Shown: piece by piece, positions 8,258 through 17,921 of the stretch
How the letters are laid out: each line of letters opens with the position of its first letter
Position numbering within the stretch: position 1 is the first letter of the stretch
From: Polaromonas sp. C04
GTDB taxonomy: Bacteria; Pseudomonadota; Gammaproteobacteria; Burkholderiales; Burkholderiaceae_C
Reading direction: 5' to 3'
Length of the DNA stretch: 64,000 bases
Assembly: GCF_002002705.1 (NCBI RefSeq)
Contig: NZ_MUNS01000041.1
Location: forward strand, 310,001 to 374,000
Translations under genes and position numbers: made by a program
The notes under the pieces: model-generated
What the model was told of the DNA's origin: nothing
Seen by the model: the letters and a program-made list of their open reading frames with translations, nothing else
The model's database searches: none

Positions 8258-8668
8258 ATGAACCGGACCGCCATGACCCACATGCTCCTGATTCTTGAGC
8301 CCACCGGCCAGCGGCAAACCCGCACCGAAGCCGAGGGCCGTGCCGCGTATGACAGCATGGTCCGCTTTGCGGGAAGTCTCAAGGCGCGTGGCGTGCTGCG
8401 GGCCACCGAGTCGCTGGCCTCGCATGCCGCGGCCGCCCGGGTGCAGGCGAGTGGCGGCAAGCTGCAGGTGCTGGACGGCCCGTTTGCCGAGGCCAAGGAA
8501 ATGATCGGCGGCTTTTTTCTGATCGACTGCAGCAGTTTCGACGAGGCGGTCGCCATCGCGCGCGAATGCCCGGCGGCGCAGTGGGCCACGGTGGAGGTCC
8601 GTGCCCTGGCCCCTTGTTACGACGACAGTGCGGCCCGCCCGGCGCAGGTGGCGCGCGCGGCCACTTAG
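8258..8668 (+). CDS. YCII/DGPF-domain protein
   Basis: This is a protein of about 136 residues with the family hallmark LDGPFAEAKEMIGGFFLIDC in its centre. The first in-frame ATG is at 8258; a second at 8273 (MTHMLLILEP) better matches family N-termini. DGPF proteins have a ferredoxin-like alpha/beta fold and unknown biochemistry. They are known genomic partners of ECF42 sigma factors, and such a sigma gene follows at 8861. A sequence resembling a -10 box (TATGAT) lies about 35 bp upstream. Confidence 0.85.
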   Translation: MNRTAMTHMLLILEPTGQRQTRTEAEGRAAYDSMVRFAGSLKARGVLRATESLASHAAAARVQASGGKLQVLDGPFAEAKEMIGGFFLIDCSSFDEAVAIARECPAAQWATVEVRALAPCYDDSAARPAQVARAAT

Positions 8669-8800
8669 CGCCATTATTTAACCGCGGGTTGTCGAGATCG
8701 CGGGGCGCCGTTCGTCGTGCATAAAGAGAGAGGCCGAAGGCGGCCTCGGCGCCAGGCCGGCATGGTGCGCGGGCCGGCGCGACCACAGGAGAAATGAGCG

Positions 8801-8842
8801 ATGCAAAAAATCACCCCTCGCCTCTGGTTCGGCGGCCGGTAG
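8801..8842 (+). pseudogene. Remnant of a VOC/PhnB-like gene (N-terminal 13 codons)
   Basis: After an AGGAGA ribosome site an ATG opens MQKITPRLWFGGR and then meets TAG. MQKITP.LWF is how VOC-fold PhnB-like proteins begin, and such genes often accompany DGPF and ECF42 genes. The rest of the gene is missing and the sigma gene starts 18 bp later. The simplest reading is a deletion that removed the body of a VOC gene and left its ribosome site and first codons. Confidence 0.6.
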
Positions 8843-8860
8843 CGGCAAGGGAGAAACCGG

Positions 8861-10168
8861 ATGCATTCGGCCACGCATCAGGCCATAGACGCGGTCTGGC
8901 GCATCGAGTCGGCGAAGATCGTGGCCGGCACCCTGCGTCTGGTGCGCGACGTCGGGCTGGCCGAAGAACTGGCGCAGGACGCGCTGGTGGCGGCGCTCGA
9001 GCATTGGCCTGCTGCAGGCGTGCCCGACAACCCCGGTGCCTGGCTCATGGCCACCGCGAAAAACAAGGCGCTCGACCGCCTGCGCCGCAACAAGGCGCTG
9101 GATGCCAGGCTCGAACAGATCGGCCGGGATCTCGAAGCGCAGCAGGCGCTGGTCGTGCCGGACTTTGTCGATGCCCTGGATGCCGCGCGCGCCGACGGGA
9201 TCGGCGATGACCTGCTGCGGCTGATCTTCACGGCCTGCCACCCCGTCCTTTCGACCGAGGCGCGTGTGGCGCTGACCCTCAGGCTGCTCGGCGGCCTGAC
9301 CACGCACGAGATTGCGCGTGCCTTTCTGGTGCCCGAGCCGACTATCGCGCAGCGCATCGTGCGCGCCAAGCGCACCTTGAGCGTGGCGCGCGTGCCGTTT
9401 GAGCTGCCGCGCGGCGCTGCCGTGGGCGAGCGGCTGGCCTCGGTGCTCGAAGTGGTCTACCTGATCTTCAACGAAGGCTACACCGCCACCGCGGGCGAGG
9501 ACTGGATACGCCCCGAGCTCACCGATGAGGCGCTGCGTCTGGGCCGCATGCTGGCCGAGCTCGCGTCCGGCGAGTCCGAGGTGCACGGTCTGATCGCGCT
9601 GATGGAGCTGCAGGCCTCGCGCAGCGCCGCGCGCGTGGATGCGAGCGGTCGCCCGGTGCTGCTGCCTGAGCAGAACCGGGCCCGCTGGGACCGGGTTCTG
9701 ATCCGGCGCGGCCTGGTGGCGCTCGAGCGCGCCGAATCACTGGGAGCATCGCTCGGCCATCCACTCGGCCCGTATGCGCTGCAGGCGGCGATCGCGGCCT
9801 GCCATGCGCGAGCCCACACCGCCGCGCAGACTGATTGGGCGCGCATCGTCGCGCTGTACGACGCACTCGCGCAGGTCGCGCCCTCGCCCGTGGTGGAACT
9901 CAATCGCGCCGTGGCGGTGAGCATGGCCTTCGGGCCGGCCGCCGGGCTTGAGATCATCGACACGTTGCGCCGCGAAAAGTCCCTGCAAGGCTACCAATGG
10001 CTGCCCAGCGTGCGCGGCGACCTGCTGGCCAGACTGGGTCGCGTCGACGAGGCGCGCGCCGAGTTCGAGTGCGCGGCAGCGCTGGCGCGCAATGTGCGCG
10101 AGCGCGAACTGCTGCTGGAGCGTGCCGGGGGGCTGGCCCCGCCAGGGCGCCGGCCGTTACCGTCATGA
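8861..10168 (+). CDS. ECF-type RNA polymerase sigma factor, ECF42 group
   Basis: The 435-residue protein has a sigma-2 part (LVRDVGLAEELAQDALVAAL), a sigma-4 helix-turn-helix (LGGLTTHEIARAFLVPEPTI) and a C-terminal extension of some 200 residues beginning YLIFNEGYTATAGEDW. That extension marks the ECF42 group, in which it replaces an anti-sigma factor in controlling activity. ECF42 genes characteristically sit beside DGPF genes, as here. The start follows AAGGGAG. Its stop overlaps the MoaD-like start (ATGA), so the two are co-translated. The target promoters cannot be deduced. Confidence 0.9.
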   Translation: MHSATHQAIDAVWRIESAKIVAGTLRLVRDVGLAEELAQDALVAALEHWPAAGVPDNPGAWLMATAKNKALDRLRRNKALDARLEQIGRDLEAQQALVVPDFVDALDAARADGIGDDLLRLIFTACHPVLSTEARVALTLRLLGGLTTHEIARAFLVPEPTIAQRIVRAKRTLSVARVPFELPRGAAVGERLASVLEVVYLIFNEGYTATAGEDWIRPELTDEALRLGRMLAELASGESEVHGLIALMELQASRSAARVDASGRPVLLPEQNRARWDRVLIRRGLVALERAESLGASLGHPLGPYALQAAIAACHARAHTAAQTDWARIVALYDALAQVAPSPVVELNRAVAVSMAFGPAAGLEIIDTLRREKSLQGYQWLPSVRGDLLARLGRVDEARAEFECAAALARNVRERELLLERAGGLAPPGRRPLPS

Positions 10169-10446
10169 CAGCTGCAACGGTCTCCGTGGAATTTGCCGCC
10201 AGCCTGCGCCGGCATGTGAACTGCGCGCCGCAGTCGGTCGCACCTGGCCGCCTGCGCGCGGTGCTGGAGGCCGCGCTGGCTGCAAAGCCCGAGCTCGCGC
10301 ACTACGTGTTCGACGACCAGCGCGCCGTGCGCAAACATGTGGCCGTATTCGTGAACCAGCAGATGGTGCTTGACCGCACCCACCTCGATCAACTCTTGAA
10401 CCCGGGCGACCGGGTGTTGGTGATTCAAGCCCTGACCGGCGGTTGA
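10165..10446 (+). CDS. MoaD/ThiS-family ubiquitin-fold protein
   Basis: A 93-residue protein with a beta-grasp pattern: TVSVEFAASLRRHV, then VAVFVNQQMV and a final GDRVLVIQALTGG. The Gly-Gly C-terminus is the feature that lets MoaD, ThiS and other sulfur-carrier or ubiquitin-like proteins be adenylated and thiocarboxylated. No ThiF/MoeB activating enzyme, MoaE or ThiG gene is near, so it must borrow one or act differently. It overlaps the sigma gene by 4 bp and precedes the BNR protein by 32 bp, so function is probably shared with one or both. The specific sulfur acceptor is unknown. Confidence 0.8.
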   Translation: MTAATVSVEFAASLRRHVNCAPQSVAPGRLRAVLEAALAAKPELAHYVFDDQRAVRKHVAVFVNQQMVLDRTHLDQLLNPGDRVLVIQALTGG

Positions 10447-10478
10447 TCTCCATTCCCTGCGCATCGAAAGGAAACGTC

Positions 10479-11576
10479 ATGAACACATTGCTGACAGGCA
10501 CCCGCAAGGGCCTGTTCGTGATCCACGGCAAAGGCGCCAGCTGGCGCATCGCCTCGCACCACTTCGCCGGCGACCCGGTGACGCAGCTGCTGGCCGACCC
10601 GCGCGACGGCGCCTGGTATGCCGCGCTGCGCCTGGGGCACTTCGGCGTCAAGCTGCGCAAGAGCACGGATCAGGGGACGAGCTGGCAGGAGATCGCGGCG
10701 CCGGCCTTTCCACCCAAGCCCGCGAACGGACCGTGGGCCGATGACGCTACGCCCTGGAACGTGGACCTGATCTGGGCGCTGGCGGCCGGCGGCGCGGACC
10801 AGCCCGGCACGCTGTGGGCCGGCTGCATGCCGGCGGGCCTGTTCAAGTCCGAAGACGGCGGTGCGAGCTGGGTGCTGAACACCGCGCTGTGGGAAGAGCC
10901 GAAACGCCGGGGCTGGTTTGGCGGCGGCTACGACCATCCGGGCATTCACTCGGTGCTGGTGGACCCGCGCGACGCCCGTCACCTGACCGTGGCCGTCTCC
11001 TCGGGCGGCGTCTGGCAAACGCGCGATGGCGGCGCCCGCTGGGCTTTGAGTGCGTCCGGCATGCGGGCCGACTACATGCCACAGGAAAGCGCGTTCGACG
11101 AAAACATCCAGGACGTGCACTGCATGGTGCAGTGCGCGGCCCAGCCCGACGCGCTATGGGTGCAGCACCACTGCGGCATCTACCGCTCCGCCGACGGCGC
11201 GCAGAGCTGGCAGGCCATTGCTGCGCCAGCGCCCTCCGGTTTTGGGTTCGCCGTGGCTTGCGACCCGCGCGACCCGCAGCGCGCCTGGTTCGTGCCGGCG
11301 CAAGCCGACGTCTGCCGTATTCCGGTGGACGGCCGGATGGTCGTGACGCGCACGGATGACGGCGGCGCCACGTTCAGGGTGCTGGCGCAGGGCCTGCCGC
11401 AAAGCCATGCCTATCACCTGGTCTACCGCCACGCGCTGGACGTTGCGGGCGACGGCCAGACGCTCGCGATGGCCTCCACCACGGGCGGGCTGTGGGTCAG
11501 TGCCGATGCGGGCGAGACCTGGCAAGCCCTGTCACGCGACCTGCCGCCGGTGGCGGTGCTGCGGTTTGCGGGATAG
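10479..11576 (+). CDS. BNR/Asp-box beta-propeller protein (sialidase/sortilin-like repeats)
   Basis: The 365-residue protein starts after GAAAGGAAAC. It holds about six Asp-box repeats of the type S-x-D-x-G-x-x-W: STDQGTSW, SEDGGASW, TRDGGARW, SADGAQSW, TDDGGATF and SADAGETW. Such repeats sit on the blades of sialidase, sortilin/Vps10 and photosystem-assembly propellers. There is no signal peptide or membrane segment, so it is probably cytoplasmic, which argues against a secreted sialidase. It follows the MoaD-like gene closely. Databases often label such proteins exo-alpha-sialidase; the catalytic residues of true sialidases are not apparent. Confidence 0.8.
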   Translation: MNTLLTGTRKGLFVIHGKGASWRIASHHFAGDPVTQLLADPRDGAWYAALRLGHFGVKLRKSTDQGTSWQEIAAPAFPPKPANGPWADDATPWNVDLIWALAAGGADQPGTLWAGCMPAGLFKSEDGGASWVLNTALWEEPKRRGWFGGGYDHPGIHSVLVDPRDARHLTVAVSSGGVWQTRDGGARWALSASGMRADYMPQESAFDENIQDVHCMVQCAAQPDALWVQHHCGIYRSADGAQSWQAIAAPAPSGFGFAVACDPRDPQRAWFVPAQADVCRIPVDGRMVVTRTDDGGATFRVLAQGLPQSHAYHLVYRHALDVAGDGQTLAMASTTGGLWVSADAGETWQALSRDLPPVAVLRFAG

Positions 11577-11594
11577 CGCAGCGCCGGCCCTGTC

Positions 11595-12008
11595 TCAAGC
11601 CGCCACGATCACCATCCAGCCCACGCCAAAGCGGTCGGCCACCATGCCGAAGCGTGGCGAGAAAAAGGTCTTGGCCAGCGGCATCTGCACCTGCCCGCCG
11701 TCGCCCAGGGCCGCGAACAGCCGGTCGGCCTCGGCCTCGTCGCGCGCGTCCAGCGACAGCGAAAAGCCCTGGAACACCGGCTTGCCCAGGCAGCGGCCGT
11801 CAGACGCCATCAGCGTGGCCTCGCCAATGCGAAAGCTCGCGTGCATCACCTTGTTCCCGGAGCCGGGCGGGTACATGTCGGGTGGCAGCGGATCCGGGCA
11901 CTCCTTGACGCGCATGAGCATCGTGATCTCGGCGCCGAGCGCCTTGCGGTAGAACTCGAGCGCTTCTTCGCAGCGGCCATCGAAAAACAGGTAGGGTTGG
12001 ACTTGCAT
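11595..12008 (-). CDS. VOC family protein (PhnB/glyoxalase-like)
   Basis: A 137-residue protein starting MQVQPYLFFDGRCEEALEFY, with the GNKVMHASFRIGEATLMASD strand and the AKTFFSPRFGMVADRFGVGW C-terminus typical of PhnB-like vicinal-oxygen-chelate proteins. The start at 12008 has AAGGAGAA just upstream; the longer frame from 12062 would precede that site. It is convergent with the BNR gene, 18 bp apart. Upstream on the same strand is a DGPF remnant, so this strand once had a DGPF-VOC pair. No reaction can be assigned from sequence. Confidence 0.85.
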   Translation of the reverse strand: MQVQPYLFFDGRCEEALEFYRKALGAEITMLMRVKECPDPLPPDMYPPGSGNKVMHASFRIGEATLMASDGRCLGKPVFQGFSLSLDARDEAEADRLFAALGDGGQVQMPLAKTFFSPRFGMVADRFGVGWMVIVAA

Positions 12009-12045
12009 GACGTTCTCCTTTTCAAGGGGTGGGGAATTTCGCAAA

Positions 12046-12171
12046 CTACGGCCTGGCGGCATTCTGCGTACGCAATCGCGCCTCCTGTTCGCGCAGCTCG
12101 GGCGTGAATTCGGCGCCGAAGTCCTCGGCCTCGGAATCCCTGGTGGCCCTGACGATGATCATGAATCGCAT
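12046..12171 (-). pseudogene. Internally deleted YCII/DGPF gene (41 codons remain)
   Basis: On the - strand, ATG at 12171 opens MRFMIIVRATRDSEA, the standard DGPF N-terminus. It continues in-frame into EDFGAEFTPELREQEARLR and a stop, which resembles the tail of the same family. The middle of the protein, including the DGPF motif itself, is missing. The frame is intact across the junction, so an in-frame deletion of roughly 90 codons is the simplest explanation. A shortened peptide may still be made. Confidence 0.6.
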
Positions 12172-12443
12172 GGTTGTAACTCCTTGTGTTTTCCAATGAG
12201 GAGCGGGGTCTGTGGAAAGAGGGGATTGCCCCCTGCTCCGACTTGACGACGAACGGCGTTTGCGGGAATCGACACGCCAGGTGTTTTTTTAGTCGTGAAT
12301 CGACCGGAAAACCAGGACTTCGGCGCTCCGGCAGACCATCGGTTGCTTTCGGTTGCTATAAAAAGAAGAGCTATCTTCGAAGAACCCGTATGGGCCAGGA
12401 GCCGATTTTGTTCGAAATCACCTCGACGTGCTGCCAGGCCAGC
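12172..12443. other. Intergenic region upstream of the DGPF remnant and downstream of otsA
   Basis: No convincing gene. The region is less GC-rich than its surroundings. It contains CGGTTGCTATAAAAAGAAGAGCTAT (12351-12375), which resembles the GCTATAAAA core of the R3 dispersed repeats, and TC/AG-rich stretches. A promoter for the VOC/DGPF transcript on the - strand should lie here but cannot be fixed. Confidence 0.4.
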
Positions 12444-13826
<1,383 letters not shown>

Positions 13827-13836
13827 GACGCGGTCC

Positions 13837-15684
13837 TCATATCTGGGAGTCCCAGGGCGCCGACAGGCGCACCGCTGCGTTGATGATGCCGACCATCGAG
13901 TAGGTCTGCGGAAAGTTGCCCCACATTTCACCCGTGACCGGGTGCGTGTCTTCAGACAGCAGTCCCAGGTGGTTGCGTGCGGCCAGCATGGTTGAAAAAA
14001 TTTCGCGCGCCTGCTCTTTGCGGCCAATGCGCGCCAGTGCATCGACGCGCCAGAAGGTGCAGATGTTGAAGGCCGTCTCCGGCTTGCCGAAATCGTCAGG
14101 GGCTTCGTAGCGGCGCATGTAGGGGCCGTCGCACAAATGGGTTTCCAGCGCATCGACCGTGGCGATGAAGCGCGGGTCTTTCGGATCGATGAAGCCGACC
14201 TCGGTCATCAACAGCACACTGGCGTCCAGGCTGCGCCCGCCAAAACTCTCCGCAAAGGCCTGGCGCTCTTCGCTCCACGCCTCGCGCAAGATGCGCTCTC
14301 GCATGCGCCGTGCGTGACCCCGCCAGTGGGTTGCCCGCCTCTTTTGCGCCAGCACCTCGGCAATTTTTGCGAGCCGGTCGCAGGCGGCCCAGCACATCAG
14401 CGCGGAGGAGGTGTGGACGCGGGCGCGCGAGCGCAGCTCCCACATGCCGGCGTCGGGTTTGTCGTAGGTGCGTATCGCCTGCTCGCCGACTTCTTCGAGC
14501 CGCTTGAACTGGGCCAGTCCCGCGCGGTGCAGCAGCCGATGGTCATGAAAGGCCTGCGCTGCGCCCAGCACCACGTTGCCGTAAACGTCATGCTGAAAGT
14601 GCTGCTGCGCCTGGTTGCCCACGCGTACCGGCCCCATGCCGCGGTAGCCGGCCAGATGCTCCATCACGACTTCAGGCAGCTCGCGCTCCAGGCCAATGCC
14701 GTACAGCGGCTGGATGTGGCCGCCCCGGGCCTGCACCACCACGTTGCCGAGCCAGCCCAGGTAGTCTTCCATGGTGCCGACTTCCGACAGGCTGTTCAGG
14801 GCGCGCACCACGAAGAAGGCATCGCGCAGCCAGCAGTAGCGGTAGTCCCAGTTGCGCTGGCTGTCGGGCGCCTCGGGAATACTGGTGGTCATGGCGGCCA
14901 CGATGGCGCCCGTGTCCTCGAACAACGACAGCTTGAGCGTGATCGCCGCGCGGATCACCGCCTCCTGCCACTCCAGTGGAATGCTCAGGCGCTGGCTCCA
15001 CTGGCGCCAGTAAGCCAGCGTCTCCAGCTCGAACAGCCGTGCGGTGTCGGCGATGCCGTCGCTCAAAGATTCGTCGGCGCCGAGCAGAAAATTGTATTCG
15101 CGTGCCAGCACAAAGGGCTGCCGGGACAGAACGTGGGACAGCGGCGCGTCGGTGTTCAGGCGCAGCGTCAACTCATGGCCCACATAGCGCAGATGGTTGC
15201 TGCCCTGGGTGATCAGGGGTTCGCGCCGGCCCCAGTCGAAACGCACGTCCAGCACAACGCGAATGCGCGGCGCACCCTGAATCGGTCGCACCCGGCGCAC
15301 CAGCGTCATGGGCCGGAAAACGCGCGCCCGGCTGTGAAAGCGTGGCGCAAAGTCGGTGACCTCGATGCCATGCCCGCTCTTGTCGAACAACTGGGTGCGC
15401 AGCACTGCGGTGTTGGGGTCGTAGAACTGCCTGGATTCGGCAAAATCCTCGATCTCGATCGCAAAGGCGCCGGGTGAAGCGCCGGCCGGCGAGGTGTCCT
15501 TGGCGATGCCTGGTTGCAGCAGCGCGTTGAACACCGGGTCGCCATCGAAACGCGGCAGACAGCACCAGACGATGCGGGCCCTGGCATCAATCAGGGCGCT
15601 GAAGGCGCAGTTGCCGATCACCCCCATGGAGAGCGAGGGTTCGGCGGGCGGCGCAAAGCGCGCGGCGTCGGGCGGGGCCGTCAT
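13837..15684 (-). CDS. Glycoside hydrolase family 15 protein (trehalase/glucoamylase-like)
   Basis: A 615-residue protein. An N-terminal beta-sandwich domain (MGVIGNCAFSALIDARARIVWCCLPRFDGDPVFNALL) is followed by an (alpha/alpha)6 barrel with NWDYRYCWLRDAFF and the late GEMWGNFPQTYSMVGII motif. Bacterial members of this form include acid trehalases and glucan hydrolases. Lying between otsB and otsA, it most likely hydrolyses trehalose or a related glucoside, allowing the operon to both make and remove trehalose. Its start overlaps the otsB stop by 4 bp. Specificity is inferred from context. Confidence 0.88.
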   Translation of the reverse strand: MTAPPDAARFAPPAEPSLSMGVIGNCAFSALIDARARIVWCCLPRFDGDPVFNALLQPGIAKDTSPAGASPGAFAIEIEDFAESRQFYDPNTAVLRTQLFDKSGHGIEVTDFAPRFHSRARVFRPMTLVRRVRPIQGAPRIRVVLDVRFDWGRREPLITQGSNHLRYVGHELTLRLNTDAPLSHVLSRQPFVLAREYNFLLGADESLSDGIADTARLFELETLAYWRQWSQRLSIPLEWQEAVIRAAITLKLSLFEDTGAIVAAMTTSIPEAPDSQRNWDYRYCWLRDAFFVVRALNSLSEVGTMEDYLGWLGNVVVQARGGHIQPLYGIGLERELPEVVMEHLAGYRGMGPVRVGNQAQQHFQHDVYGNVVLGAAQAFHDHRLLHRAGLAQFKRLEEVGEQAIRTYDKPDAGMWELRSRARVHTSSALMCWAACDRLAKIAEVLAQKRRATHWRGHARRMRERILREAWSEERQAFAESFGGRSLDASVLLMTEVGFIDPKDPRFIATVDALETHLCDGPYMRRYEAPDDFGKPETAFNICTFWRVDALARIGRKEQAREIFSTMLAARNHLGLLSEDTHPVTGEMWGNFPQTYSMVGIINAAVRLSAPWDSQI

Positions 15685-16460
15685 GGGCTGATCCTCTCAA
15701 GGGGTTCTTGCGCTGCGCGCTGCAGCCATTGCCGCAGTGCGGCCGGCGACGGGCAGCGGTAGCGGGCTCGCGTTGCGCCTTCGCCTACCTTGATGCCGCA
15801 GCCCCCCATCCGTTGCACCGCCGAAAACCCGTCTTCGTCGGTGATATCGTCGCCGGCAAAAAGCGGCAGGCGGCCCGCGAACGGCGCTTGCGCCATGAAG
15901 TCTTCGATGGCGGTGCCCTTGCTGATACCCGCCAGCTTGATTTCAAGGACATATTTACCGCGCAGCAATTCCAGGCCGGGGGCGTTGCGGGCGGCCTCAC
16001 CCATGGCTTGCAGGCAGCTCGCTTCCAGTTCGGGCGCGTGACGATAGTGCAGCGCGACGGCGGCGTCCTTGACCTCGACACGCAGGCCGCTGTGACGCTG
16101 TGCCAGCGCGGTGACCCGGCGGATCACGGCCTGCAGGTCGGGGGGCGCCACGCGGATGATCTCGCCGGAGACAAGGCGGCGCTGCGCGCCGTGCTCGGCA
16201 GCCGTGGGTAGCTGCAGGGGCGCGAGAAAGCCATCCAGGTCGATGAGCCTGCGCCCCGACACCATAGCCAGCGCCCCATTCAGCCGGGCCGCAAGCTGCA
16301 CCAGGAGGGACACCAGGTCCGGGGCGATCTGCACCGCCTCGGGCTGCGGCGCGAGCTCGGCCAGCGTGCCGTCGAAGTCGAGAAAAAGCGCGTTCCGTGC
16401 GCCGATGGGCGGCAACGGACCAGAGCATTCCAGCGGGGAAGAACTCGAAGGCTGCATCAC
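15681..16460 (-). CDS. otsB: Trehalose-6-phosphate phosphatase
   Basis: The 259-residue HAD phosphatase has the nucleophile motif FLDFDGTLAEL at ~28-38, a VSGRRLIDL motif II region and the motif IV acids in AGDDITDEDGF. It converts trehalose-6-phosphate to trehalose. First gene of the operon; two adjacent ATG codons (16460, 16457) are possible starts. The divergent space toward the efflux system's kinase end is short (69 bp). Residue pattern and operon partner make the call secure. Confidence 0.93.
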   Translation of the reverse strand: MMQPSSSSPLECSGPLPPIGARNALFLDFDGTLAELAPQPEAVQIAPDLVSLLVQLAARLNGALAMVSGRRLIDLDGFLAPLQLPTAAEHGAQRRLVSGEIIRVAPPDLQAVIRRVTALAQRHSGLRVEVKDAAVALHYRHAPELEASCLQAMGEAARNAPGLELLRGKYVLEIKLAGISKGTAIEDFMAQAPFAGRLPLFAGDDITDEDGFSAVQRMGGCGIKVGEGATRARYRCPSPAALRQWLQRAAQEPLERISP

Positions 16461-16529
16461 GTCACCATAGCAGACCCCTGCGCAAACCTGTGTAGGCCGG
16501 TTGCCCGTTTTGCCGGCGGGAGGCGCCGT

Positions 16530-17921
16530 TCAGGCAGCTCGGGGGGGCGTCACCGGGACACTGAAGCCGATGGTGGTGATGCCTTCCGCGCACGAGGCCG
16601 TCACGCTGCCGCCATGCATGCTCGCGACCGCCTTGACGATGGCCAGGCCCAGGCCGTGTCCATGGTGTTCTCCCTGGGGCTGGCGCGCCGCGTCGACCCG
16701 GTAGAAACGGTCGAACAGGCGCAGCAAATGGGCCGGCGCAATGGGCTCGCCAGGATTCGAGACCGTGACCCAGATCGACGACAGTTGTTGCCGGATGGTC
16801 ACGAGCAGGCGCGCGCCGGCGCTGGAGTGTTCGATCGCGTTTTGCAGCAGATTCGACATGGCGCGTCGGAACAGCGCGGTTTCGATCATGGCCTCGGCCG
16901 CCACATCGCCCTCGATGCTGACGGTCGCGCCCATGTCGTCGAGCACGAACTCGAAGAACTCGGTGGTCTTGCGCACTTCCTGCGCGATCGGGGTGCGCAC
17001 CAGGCCGGTGGCCGCCTCGCCCTGGTCGGCGCGCGCCAGGAACAGCATGTCGTTGATGATCGAGCGCACCCGCTCGAGCTCCTCGAGGTTCGATTGCAGC
17101 ACTTCCTGGAACTGCCCCGCCGTGCGCTGGCGCGACAGGGCGACCTGGGTGCCGCCGATCAGGTTGGTCAGCGGCGTGCGCAGTTCGTGGGCCACGTCGG
17201 CATTGAAGGACTCGAGCTGCCGATACGCATCCTGCTGGCGGCTCAGCGCGCCGTTGAAGGCCGCGGCCAGCTGCGACAACTCGGCCGGCAACTGCGACAC
17301 ATTCAGCCGTTGCGAGAGCGGCTTCGGGCGCAGCGCCTGGGCCTCCCTGGACAGCTGCACCAGCGGCTGCAGCCCGACCCGTGCGATCCAGTAGCCGATC
17401 AGCATGACCCCCAGCACCGCGCTCAGCGAGAGCACGGCCAGCGCGGCCAGAAAAGTGTCCAGCGTACGTGCGTAGGAGGCCGAGTCGACGCCCACGATCA
17501 GCCGCACGGCCGGGCGGTCCTGCAGGGCGGCGATGCTGGCCGACAAGGTGTGTATCGGGTGCACCTGGTGCGGCATCAGGATGCTGCCGCGGCCATCGGG
17601 CTCGCGGTTCATGTGCTCGATCTCGGCCAGGCCGCGGCCGTACTGGTAGCGCGGGTCGTCGCTCAGCACCCAGAAGCGCACGCTGCCGTCGGCCGGCGTC
17701 AGGGTGTCCATCTTGGCGCGCACGCGCGCCCAGCGATCCATGTCCCCGGTGCGCTCGATGGAGTACTGCAGGTTTTGCAGGTTGGTCTTGAGTTCGTCCT
17801 GCTCGTGGCGCGCCAGTTCGCTCTCGAGCACGCCATACAGGGCCGCACCGATCAGCGCAAAGGTGACCAGCGCCGCGAACGCGAACATGGCGATCAGCCG
17901 CACGGTGATGGAGCGCCGCAT
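16530..17921 (-). CDS. Sensor histidine kinase of the efflux operon
   Basis: A 463-residue membrane kinase. A first transmembrane segment (LIAMFAFAALVTFALIGAALY) is followed by a periplasmic region to about 150, a second segment (LAALAVLSLSAVLGVMLIGYW) and a HAMP linker. The H-box reads FNADVAHELRTPLTNLIG, and the ATPase domain has NLLQNAIEHS and GHGLGLAIVKAVASMHGG. It resembles CusS/IrlS-type heavy-metal sensors. It overlaps the response-regulator stop (ATGA) and is last in the RND efflux operon, so it should sense substrate or stress and tune pump expression. The ligand is unknown. Confidence 0.92.
   Translation of the reverse strand: MRRSITVRLIAMFAFAALVTFALIGAALYGVLESELARHEQDELKTNLQNLQYSIERTGDMDRWARVRAKMDTLTPADGSVRFWVLSDDPRYQYGRGLAEIEHMNREPDGRGSILMPHQVHPIHTLSASIAALQDRPAVRLIVGVDSASYARTLDTFLAALAVLSLSAVLGVMLIGYWIARVGLQPLVQLSREAQALRPKPLSQRLNVSQLPAELSQLAAAFNGALSRQQDAYRQLESFNADVAHELRTPLTNLIGGTQVALSRQRTAGQFQEVLQSNLEELERVRSIINDMLFLARADQGEAATGLVRTPIAQEVRKTTEFFEFVLDDMGATVSIEGDVAAEAMIETALFRRAMSNLLQNAIEHSSAGARLLVTIRQQLSSIWVTVSNPGEPIAPAHLLRLFDRFYRVDAARQPQGEHHGHGLGLAIVKAVASMHGGSVTASCAEGITTIGFSVPVTPPRAA

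Noticed and set aside
10479-11576. Secreted sialidase
   Set aside because: No signal peptide and no visible sialidase catalytic residues; Asp-box repeats alone do not show sialidase activity.
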